Origin: CAYINU01 sp964364855
Lineage (GTDB): Bacteria > Margulisbacteria > Marinamargulisbacteria > CAYINU01
Assembly (NCBI GenBank): GCA_964364855.1
Contig: CAYINU010000030.1
Location: 1 to 18,577 of the forward strand
Direction of reading: 5' to 3'
DNA: 18,577 nt
The notes under the pieces are model-generated. The model did no database searches. It was not told where the DNA came from and saw only the letters and a program-made list of their open reading frames with translations. Made by a program: the position numbers and the translations under genes. Below are positions 1-7,173 of the stretch, piece after piece (the stretch's first letter is position 1; each line of letters starts with the position of its first letter).

Positions 1-1197
1 AAAATCGATCAGGCGCGTGGTGTTGGGCAACAGTTTGAACAGTTGATTCGGGGGGTAGCCGCCCAAACCCGCAGCCGTGTGGTGGTGTTGGTGGATGAAT
101 ATGACGCGCCCATCATTCGCCACATCACCGATGTAAAAAAAGCCGCCGACAATCGGGAGGTGTTGCGCGAATTTTACACCACCCTCAAAGCCGAAGATGC
201 TCACATGCGCTTTGTATTGTTAACGGGAGTGAGCAAGTTTTCGAAAGTGTCCGTGTTTTCGGGCCTAAACAACTTGCAAGACCTGACGATGGATGCGCGA
301 TATGCCACCTTTTTGGGGTATACGCAGGAAGAGCTGGAATTTTATTTCAAAGACCACATTCAAGCCCTGGCCAAAGCCGAACAATTGAACCTGGCCGAAA
401 CGCTTGAGAAGATCAAACACTGGTATAACGGATATCGGTTCTCGAAGACGAACGAGAAAGTATACAACCCGTTTTCTACATTGTTACTATTTGAGCAAAA
501 AGATTTTAAAGCCCACTGGTTTGAGACGGGCACGCCGACGTTTCTGGTGGAGCTCCTTAAACAAAAAACCTTTGCCATCTCTGAAGTAGAAGCCTTAACC
601 CTCACCGAACCAGATTTCTCAACCTATGAAATCGAAAACCTCAACCCCTTGGCTCTTCTCGTTCAAACGGGGTATTTGACCATTCAAAACTATGATAAAA
701 CTCGGGGAACTTATCAGTTGGGGTATCCCAACTACGAAGTCGAGAATAATCTTTTGGTCAGTTTGGTAAAAGGGTTTTCGGAAAGCCATGAGGTGACTGA
801 AGGCAGCCTATGGACATTAATTGATGCGTTGGGTGCTTCTGATTTGGATTTATTCTTTGACACGCTCAAGACCTTTTTTGCCCAAATTCCTTACACCATC
901 CAGCTTAAAAATGAGCGGTATTACCAAACCATTTTTTATCTCATCTTCACCCTGATCGGTTTACGCATTCATGCCGAGGTCACTACGAACAAAGGGCGAA
1001 TCGATGCCCTGGTAGAAATCGAAAAAGAGATTTATCTTTTTGAATTTAAATTACAAGGTACTGCCGAAGAGGCCCTAGCCCAGATCCAAGAAAAAGGGTA
1101 TGCCCAAAAATATCAAAGCCAAGCCAAGCCTTTGCACATCTTGGGTGTGAGTTTTGACCCTGTGGAACGCAATATCGATCGGTGGGTGGTAGGGTAA
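1..1197 (+). CDS. AAA-ATPase-like / PD-(D/E)XK nuclease family protein (5' truncated by window)
   Basis: The frame is open from base 1, so the gene starts outside the window; the TTG at 43 is not a credible start. About 398 residues are visible. Seen: a Walker-B-like strand (VVVLVDEYDAPI), a block reading FVLLTGVSKFSKVSVFSGLN, the motifs WYNGYRFS and YNPFS, and near the C-terminus GRIDALVE followed by YLFEFKL, the D...ExK core of a PD-(D/E)XK fold. This order is that of the widespread family with an N-terminal AAA-ATPase-like domain (PF09820) and a C-terminal PDDEXK_9 domain (PF08011). The P-loop would lie upstream of the window. The family is often found in many copies per genome and its biological role is not established; a mobile or defence-related role is only a guess. 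The gene ends 2 nt from the convergent FlhB-like gene. Confidence 0.88.
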   Translation, partial: KIDQARGVGQQFEQLIRGVAAQTRSRVVVLVDEYDAPIIRHITDVKKAADNREVLREFYTTLKAEDAHMRFVLLTGVSKFSKVSVFSGLNNLQDLTMDARYATFLGYTQEELEFYFKDHIQALAKAEQLNLAETLEKIKHWYNGYRFSKTNEKVYNPFSTLLLFEQKDFKAHWFETGTPTFLVELLKQKTFAISEVEALTLTEPDFSTYEIENLNPLALLVQTGYLTIQNYDKTRGTYQLGYPNYEVENNLLVSLVKGFSESHEVTEGSLWTLIDALGASDLDLFFDTLKTFFAQIPYTIQLKNERYYQTIFYLIFTLIGLRIHAEVTTNKGRIDALVEIEKEIYLFEFKLQGTAEEALAQIQEKGYAQKYQSQAKPLHILGVSFDPVERNIDRWVVG

Positions 1198-1199
1198 AA

Positions 1200-1550
1200 C
1201 TAAAGTTTCGAAAATCGCCGTCGAACCGCCTGGCGCTTTTTGGCCATGCGTTCCAGCTGGAAAACCAGGCCCAGCACCTCGGCAATTAAGGGGTATAAGG
1301 TGGGCGGAATTTCGGCATCCAGATCCAACTTGACCAGCAAATTGGCCAACGCTTGATCTTCGTACAACGGCACGTTATTCGCCTCAGCAATACGGACAAT
1401 TTCTTGGGCAACCAGACCTTTTCCCGTGGCCACAACCTTGGGAGCACGGTCTTTTTGGATGTCATATTTTAATGCAGCGGCGGCAAGTCGTTCGGTCTTT
1501 TCGCCGACATCGACATGGGTTTTGAGACGTTTTGGGGGCGCTTTGGCCAT
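1200..1550 (-). CDS. FlhB C-terminal-domain-like protein (YlqH/FhlB type)
   Basis: A 116-residue soluble protein that aligns with the cytoplasmic C-terminal domain of FlhB/YscU export-switch proteins: ALKYD, then APKVVATGKG, then IVRIAEANNVPLYED, then LYPLIAEVLGLVFQL. It has no membrane segments, so it is the stand-alone form known as YlqH in Bacillus and FhlB elsewhere. Full FlhB cleaves itself at an NPTH motif just before the conserved KYD strand; here that position reads TERL, so self-cleavage is not expected. It starts 2 nt after the stop of the FliK-like gene, which argues for one transcript and coupled translation. In flagellate bacteria FlhB and FliK together switch export from hook to filament subunits. 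What the free domain does is unknown; competing with or helping FlhB is an inference. The basic C-terminus (KKRQAVRRRFSKL) is notable. Confidence 0.82.
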   Translation of the reverse strand: MAKAPPKRLKTHVDVGEKTERLAAAALKYDIQKDRAPKVVATGKGLVAQEIVRIAEANNVPLYEDQALANLLVKLDLDAEIPPTLYPLIAEVLGLVFQLERMAKKRQAVRRRFSKL

Positions 1551-1552
1551 CG

Positions 1553-2800
1553 TCAGACTTCGGTACTGACCCGGACCATGGAATCCAGATGCAGGGTCGG
1601 CAACACCAATTGCTTAAAGTCAATTTTTTCCACTTTGGCTGTAAATCCAGTCAACTGGAAGGCCGCTTGCTCCAGCGCATCCATAAAGGCGCGGTTTTGA
1701 CCCAATACGAGTTGTTGAACGTCTTCGTCTTCGGTCAAAAATTGGGCTGTCACTCGTTTTTCTTTGATATCCAGCAACACCGATATTTCGCCGAGCGACG
1801 GGGTTTCCAGCCGGATGATGACCCGCGTTTTTTCCGGGTCGACGGCGCCACGATTTCCCGGATCTTTTTTGATCAGCAAATCCACGTTTCCCGGGTTCAT
1901 CGGATTGGCCACGGTCCAATACATATAGCTGTCCCGGTCACCCCGCGTGTGGATATCATCTTTGGATAGGATCGCCTGGGAGGTGAAATCCGCGAGTAGC
2001 CGGTCCAGATGAGAGGTTAATTTGTCCAGACGGTTGGTCACATCTTGACCGCCGGGCAGATCCAACCCCCCGGCATTTTTGTACTCATGACGAATCCCTT
2101 TTAAAAACTGGCCCATGGTGCGGACATCTTCAATTAATGCGGAGCGATGATCGGCCCAAGTAGGATTGTCACTGGTGGTCAAGCGGCGAAACTTTTTGAG
2201 CTCATCCGAGAATTGTTCTAGGACTTGCGACAATCCAGCAAACAGAGACGGATTTAACGCTGTCCGAAGTCCGGTTATATTGGCCTGGAAATCCGCCAGG
2301 GCCCGCTGCAAATTTTGAATTTGCTGATCCAGAATCGGACTCTTGGACACAAACTGATTCAAAGCCACCACGGAAGCCGACGAATCGGTCAGGCCTTTGG
2401 ACAACGAAATCACGGCCGATTCCATCGACGCACGGGTCATATTGCCTTTTAAGAGCTTAAACAAGGTGCCGAAGTTGTCTTCAGACAACTCAACGCCGTA
2501 CTGCATCATCAAAAGTGAGAGTTGTTTGTTATCATCATTAACGGGGATGCCCCACTTCACCAGAAAATCCACGACGTCCCGCATGGAGACGTTCCATGTG
2601 GAGGGGCCTTGAGGGATAGCCGGTTTGGGGGCGGTGGTGGTGGCCGGTTCAGCTAGGGCAGGCGCAGATGATGTCCGTTGTGTCTGAACATTGCGCCGGG
2701 AAGGCGCTACCTCCTCAGCAGGGGAACGCTGCTCCACCTTGGTCCAGATGGGACGACCCTGAGGAAGTAGATTGCCGCCGGATGTTTGAATCACTGACAT
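1553..2800 (-). CDS. FliK-like flagellar hook-length control family protein (YlqG-like)
   Basis: 415 residues. Residues 1-65 are Pro/Ala/Thr/Gln-rich and probably disordered. Residues 70-280 are mainly helical with heptad-like Leu spacing. Residues about 290-395 match the FliK C-terminal domain (Flg_hook, PF02120): TRVIIRLETPSLGEISVLL, then RVTAQFLTEDEDV, a helix with FMDALEQAAFQL, and a last strand TGFTAKVEKIDF. FliK measures hook length and its C-domain contacts FlhB; the FlhB-like gene is the next one, 2 nt away. The pair resembles the ylqG-ylqH pair of Firmicutes, which lies outside the main flagellar cluster. No other flagellar gene is seen here. The start is ATG at 2800, preceded by GAGG five bases upstream. 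The assignment to the FliK superfamily rests on the C-terminal part only; the middle is not recognised. Confidence 0.72.
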   Translation of the reverse strand: MSVIQTSGGNLLPQGRPIWTKVEQRSPAEEVAPSRRNVQTQRTSSAPALAEPATTTAPKPAIPQGPSTWNVSMRDVVDFLVKWGIPVNDDNKQLSLLMMQYGVELSEDNFGTLFKLLKGNMTRASMESAVISLSKGLTDSSASVVALNQFVSKSPILDQQIQNLQRALADFQANITGLRTALNPSLFAGLSQVLEQFSDELKKFRRLTTSDNPTWADHRSALIEDVRTMGQFLKGIRHEYKNAGGLDLPGGQDVTNRLDKLTSHLDRLLADFTSQAILSKDDIHTRGDRDSYMYWTVANPMNPGNVDLLIKKDPGNRGAVDPEKTRVIIRLETPSLGEISVLLDIKEKRVTAQFLTEDEDVQQLVLGQNRAFMDALEQAAFQLTGFTAKVEKIDFKQLVLPTLHLDSMVRVSTEV

Positions 2801-2835
2801 AGCTGCCTCAATTGTATTACTTGCACGCTAAATTC

Positions 2836-2863
2836 ATCGTAGCACTCGGCCTAAAACTTGTAA
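2836..2863 (-). promoter_or_regulatory. possible sigma70-type promoter for the FliK/FlhB-like pair
   Basis: In the 65-nt gap between the glutamate dehydrogenase stop and the FliK-like start, reading the minus strand, TTACAA (2858-2863) and TACGAT (2836-2841) are spaced by 16 bp. Each matches the consensus at 4 of 6 positions. This would start RNA about 30 nt before the ATG. The match is modest and read-through from the upstream gene is equally possible. Confidence 0.28.
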
Positions 2864-2865
2864 CG

Positions 2866-5800
2866 TTATCGGTGCAAATTGAGCAAGGCTTGTATCTGAT
2901 CGGTCAGGCGCCCCGCATCCCTGGGACCGGAAACCGGTGCCGCAACACATTTTGCCAACACGTCCGCCTGACCTTTTGTCCCGGTCAGCAGCTGTAGCAC
3001 CCTTACCGCCAAGTCCTGTTCCAGGCGCAATAGTTGTGTGGTGTCTTGCCCGATTTGGGCACGTTTTTGAACTGCTTTGGACTGTTTTTCCGCTTTCAGA
3101 TAGGCTGCCGCAATGGCGTCGGGATGGGCGGCCGTTATTTCTTCCATCCGGGCAAAGAAATAGATCCCGGCGTTGTTGATGATGTGATTGGTGATCGACA
3201 TCGCGATAATGTCGATTTTTAAGAGGTGAAACGCAATGGCCGTTTTGTATTTGGATTGGAGGGCCGCCGGAAAATAATGGAGACAATAGGCTTCCAGCTC
3301 GGGGCCACGTATCCAGTCAGAGGCCACCAGTCGCGCACGCACGTCCATTTTGACATAGGCCTGCAAGACAGCCAAAATCGGGCGGGGAATCGGCTTTTCG
3401 GCGTCAATAAGTCCCTCAAAAAAGTCGCGGTCTGGGATGCTCTCGGTTTCCGGATTCAACTGACCAGAGCTGATATACCCGTGGATGAGTTTCCAAAATA
3501 GAAATCCCTGTGTCGCAGACCGCGCGGAATCCATGGTCAACAGCCCATGCTGAGCGCGATTGTTTCTCAGTACCAATTCGGCAACTTCTTGGGTCAGCGA
3601 CGCCAGCAGGGCATTCCGATCTGCCATGCTTTTGATCTGGCCGTTTTGGATCAGGCGTTGGAGCAAAATTTTGATATTGACTTCGTAGTCCGACAAATTC
3701 ACACCGGCAGAATTGTCGATGGCATCGGTATTAAGCTGACCGCCAGCCAAGTCAAAATCAATACGGGCTTTTTGAGTCAATCCCAAATTCGCACCTTCCC
3801 CGATCACGTTGGCCCGGCAGTCTTCGGCATCGATGCGCACATCGTCATTGGCCGGATCCCCGACCTCCAGATGAGTTTGGGTTTTGGACTTCATATAGGT
3901 GCCAATACCGCCCAGCCAAATCAGATCGGTTTCCATCTTAAGAATGAGCTTGATTAACCCATCTCCAGTCACCACTGACTTGGTCGTACCGAGCATTTTT
4001 TTGGCCTCAGATGAGAGATGAATTTCTTTGGCCTTTCGATCAAAAACACCGCCACCGGCACTGATGAGGTCCGGTGAATAATCTTTCCACGTCGAGGACG
4101 GTAGATCGAACAGGCGCTTGCGTTCTTTCCAACTGATTTCAGGGTCCGGCGCGGGGTCCAAAAAGACATGAATATGGTTAAAGGCGGCTCGCAGCCGGAT
4201 GGCATGACTTAACAACATACCATTGCCAAACACATCCCCAGACATATCTCCTACCCCGACCACAGAAATGGGTTCCTTTTGAATGTCGATATGCCGTTTG
4301 GCAAAATGGAGCCTCACACATTCCCACGCCCCACGGGCCGTGATACCCACTTTTTTGTGGTCGTATCCATTGGATCCGCCGGATGCAAAGGCATCTCCCA
4401 GCCAAAACCCGTTGGCCTCAGACACGGAGTTGGCCAGGTCGGAAAAAGTCGCCGTTCCTTTGTCAGCGGCCACAACCAAATACGGATCGAGCCTGTCATA
4501 AGACAAAACCTGGTCGGGATGACGGGGCTGGCCGGTCTCATCCAAGTTATCCGTTACACTCAGCATCGCCCCAATAAACCGGCTATATTGCCGACGGCCT
4601 TCAACCTGATCGACATTACCACTTTTGACAACAAAGCCACCTTTGGACCCCTGGGGAACAATGACAACATTTTTGACTTGTTGTGTTTTGACCAGTCCCA
4701 AGACCTCACGACGAAAATCATCAGGACGATTGGACCAGCGCAAGCCCCCACGAGACACTGGACCAAACCGCAAATGCACGGCTTCGACACCGACATCGTG
4801 AACATAAATCTCGCGATAGGGCACAGGCGACGGTGCGAACTTCACTTTGGCCGGATCTACTTTGATGGCAATCGCCGTGCTGCCTTCGGCACGGGGGACA
4901 TAGTAATTGGATCGGAGCGTCGCAGCCATCAGCTCAAACAGATCGCGGAGCACGACGTCGTCCTGGACATCACCTACTGCCTGTAGGACATCCACAAATT
5001 TGCGGCGGATCTTGGGTAGCAGCGAGGAGCGCCGATACTCCACATTGCCCAGACGGGGTTCCGGAGAAAATTTGGATTCGAAATAACGAACCAATACTTG
5101 AGCTGCAGCAGGATTTTGGCAAAGCGCTTGGTTGACTTTACTACGGACCCCCGAACCTACCAATTGCGCATAGTAGTTTCGATACGTTTGAAGCACTTGA
5201 ATGGGTTGCCAACCCAGGCCTGCCATTACCACCAATTGATTCAACGGATCATCTTCGGCTCTACCTTCCATGACCCGCACAATTAAATCGGCAATTTGTG
5301 TTTGATAAGGGGTATTGTCGATCCGCGCTTTGGTCTTGTCGGTAACACGAAATGTCTGAATATAGCCGATGGTTTTCGCAGGCAATCCGATACGTGCTGT
5401 CAGCTGGTCAATAACATACAAACCCAAATTCCCCAGCACCGGCATGATTTGGATCAAATCAATTTTAGCTGCACTGTAGATTGTTAAAACAGAAACACGG
5501 CCAAAGTACTCGCTAGTCTTGGTTTCGAAGGGCCGAATCGAGACTTGGACACGTCCGTCTTTGGCCACCCGCTCAAACGCCTGCATATCCCCCACTGCAT
5601 CCTGCGGCGAGGTGCGCACGCGGTAATGATTGGGCATGCTGGGCACGTAGCGGGTAAACAAGGCATCCGAAACCCGACCGGGGAATTCTTCGCCAAGAAT
5701 GTCTCTCACTCGCTCTTCCCAAGGCCGGACCAATTGGCGGACCTCGTCGGCCATCAATCTGTCCTGGGGCAGCCAGGATCCATCGCTGTCCATTTCGAAG

Positions 5801-7173
5801 TAAAAATGCAGACGGCTCATTTCATCGCCGTTGACTTCGATGATTTCGCCACGGAAATGAGGGACCTTTTTAAACATATATTCCGAAATCAATCGCTTGT
5901 TATATTGCGTGAAGAGGGCTGTGGGCAATATGACTACCATTTGTAGCAATTTGCGGTCAGCTAACAGATGGTGGAAACAGTAGACGTTATTGGGATTGGT
6001 AATAGAGAAAAGATTATCGGCTAGCCACAGTAAGTCTGCTTCGGAAAGCAAAAAAAGCTCATGCTTTGGCATGGCATTAAACAATCGCATGGCGATCACA
6101 AAATCGTAGCTTTCCTTGAGAATATTTTTTCTTTCCAAAACGGTGGTGATTTTGGATTTGATAATGGGGGTTTCCAGGTTCCTGGCGCCCAAAGAAGCCC
6201 GACGAAGCAGGCCGACGAAATGATGTTCGATAAAATGATCGGCGCTGGTTTCGAAGCGCACCCGAAGCCACAGCAAATCGTCAAAGCGTTGAACGGGACT
6301 GGGAACCGGAATCGATTCGAAAACAAAAGGACTATAATTGGCCAGTTTCCAAGATCGGGAAGTTAGTGTTTCGAGCAAAAAAGAACGGTCAGCTTCCAAA
6401 TAGGCCACAGACAAAACCCCGAGTCCACTGTCCTTATCCGGACGGGCATGATCCTTGTGATCGGAGGAGAAAGAAATGTAACCAAAAAACGAAAAATTGT
6501 CGTGTTGGAGCCAGGAAAAAAGTTCGGCCCAATCTTCTTTTTGGCGTTTGGATAAACGCTTATTTTTGGTGATCTGTTCCTGAATATCGGTGGCCTTTTT
6601 TCGCAAATTTTTCTGATCCAGATTGACGGTCTGTACGGCCCGCATGTGGTCGGCAATTCGCTGGCTAAGCGCATCTACCAATGCCGGATTTTCCAGCTCA
6701 TCAAACTCCACGTACACGACTGAAAACAACTGTTTGCCTTCACGAGAGGATTGAACCTGAGTCACTTCACCAGTCGGGGATACCGTCACGCCCATAATGG
6801 GATGTAATTTTCGTGAAATTTTGACTCCAAAGTCCCGTAGCAGCGTTTCCAAGGTAAACAACAGATTCGGCGCATCCGGATTGACCATATCGATGACATA
6901 TTTGTGCCGTAGCCATGGCTGGGCGTTGGTCGGTTTGTAGATCCGGAAGGCACCGTTCTTTTTGACGGCGGCTTTGAAAAACAAATACCGATCCGCCACA
7001 AATTCGGATAGTTCGATAAACGAATAAAGTTCCAAAGTACGCAATGATAAGGACGATAAAAACAGCGTCGCAAACTGCCGCATCGCCGGGTCCGCAGGCA
7101 GCTGTTCTAGGGTTTTCTGAATGTAGGTATCACGAGCTTCATCGGCAATATCGGTCGCGATTATCGTGGCCAT
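2866..7173 (-). CDS. gdhB: NAD-specific glutamate dehydrogenase, large (180-kDa-type) family
   Basis: 1435 residues. It catalyses NAD-dependent oxidative deamination of glutamate to 2-oxoglutarate and ammonia in the cytosol, so it usually serves glutamate catabolism. The C-terminal half holds the dehydrogenase core: GPVSRGGLRWS at 804-814, VIVPQGSKGGFVV at 837-849 with the expected catalytic-site Lys844, YLVVAADKGTATFSD from 898, the nucleotide-binding loop VVGVGDMSGDVFGNGM at 971-986, and GEGANLGLTQKAR at 1125-1137. The N-terminal 600 residues correspond to the regulatory region of bacterial NAD-GDHs (PF05088). Family members are commonly about 1550-1650 residues, so this one is somewhat short, mainly in the N-terminal region. 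The start is ATG at 7173, inside the last codons of the upstream envelope gene (13-nt overlap), with only a weak GGA upstream, so translation probably depends on coupling. The symbol is a family name, not an orthology claim. Confidence 0.93.
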   Translation of the reverse strand: MATIIATDIADEARDTYIQKTLEQLPADPAMRQFATLFLSSLSLRTLELYSFIELSEFVADRYLFFKAAVKKNGAFRIYKPTNAQPWLRHKYVIDMVNPDAPNLLFTLETLLRDFGVKISRKLHPIMGVTVSPTGEVTQVQSSREGKQLFSVVYVEFDELENPALVDALSQRIADHMRAVQTVNLDQKNLRKKATDIQEQITKNKRLSKRQKEDWAELFSWLQHDNFSFFGYISFSSDHKDHARPDKDSGLGVLSVAYLEADRSFLLETLTSRSWKLANYSPFVFESIPVPSPVQRFDDLLWLRVRFETSADHFIEHHFVGLLRRASLGARNLETPIIKSKITTVLERKNILKESYDFVIAMRLFNAMPKHELFLLSEADLLWLADNLFSITNPNNVYCFHHLLADRKLLQMVVILPTALFTQYNKRLISEYMFKKVPHFRGEIIEVNGDEMSRLHFYFEMDSDGSWLPQDRLMADEVRQLVRPWEERVRDILGEEFPGRVSDALFTRYVPSMPNHYRVRTSPQDAVGDMQAFERVAKDGRVQVSIRPFETKTSEYFGRVSVLTIYSAAKIDLIQIMPVLGNLGLYVIDQLTARIGLPAKTIGYIQTFRVTDKTKARIDNTPYQTQIADLIVRVMEGRAEDDPLNQLVVMAGLGWQPIQVLQTYRNYYAQLVGSGVRSKVNQALCQNPAAAQVLVRYFESKFSPEPRLGNVEYRRSSLLPKIRRKFVDVLQAVGDVQDDVVLRDLFELMAATLRSNYYVPRAEGSTAIAIKVDPAKVKFAPSPVPYREIYVHDVGVEAVHLRFGPVSRGGLRWSNRPDDFRREVLGLVKTQQVKNVVIVPQGSKGGFVVKSGNVDQVEGRRQYSRFIGAMLSVTDNLDETGQPRHPDQVLSYDRLDPYLVVAADKGTATFSDLANSVSEANGFWLGDAFASGGSNGYDHKKVGITARGAWECVRLHFAKRHIDIQKEPISVVGVGDMSGDVFGNGMLLSHAIRLRAAFNHIHVFLDPAPDPEISWKERKRLFDLPSSTWKDYSPDLISAGGGVFDRKAKEIHLSSEAKKMLGTTKSVVTGDGLIKLILKMETDLIWLGGIGTYMKSKTQTHLEVGDPANDDVRIDAEDCRANVIGEGANLGLTQKARIDFDLAGGQLNTDAIDNSAGVNLSDYEVNIKILLQRLIQNGQIKSMADRNALLASLTQEVAELVLRNNRAQHGLLTMDSARSATQGFLFWKLIHGYISSGQLNPETESIPDRDFFEGLIDAEKPIPRPILAVLQAYVKMDVRARLVASDWIRGPELEAYCLHYFPAALQSKYKTAIAFHLLKIDIIAMSITNHIINNAGIYFFARMEEITAAHPDAIAAAYLKAEKQSKAVQKRAQIGQDTTQLLRLEQDLAVRVLQLLTGTKGQADVLAKCVAAPVSGPRDAGRLTDQIQALLNLHR

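Noticed and set aside
1532..1969. 145-codon plus-strand frame antisense to the FliK-like gene
   Set aside because: Its length fits a shadow of the coding strand, and the opposite frame has a recognised domain and a ribosome-binding site.
2862..2890. A sigma28-like element (ACCGATAA) on the minus strand before the FliK-like gene
   Set aside because: The box is the end of the glutamate dehydrogenase coding sequence including its stop codon, and the matching -35 is poor (ACAA for TAAA).
4279..4986. 235-codon plus-strand frame inside the glutamate dehydrogenase gene
   Set aside because: It is antisense to the most conserved catalytic part of the enzyme, and its product has no recognisable features.
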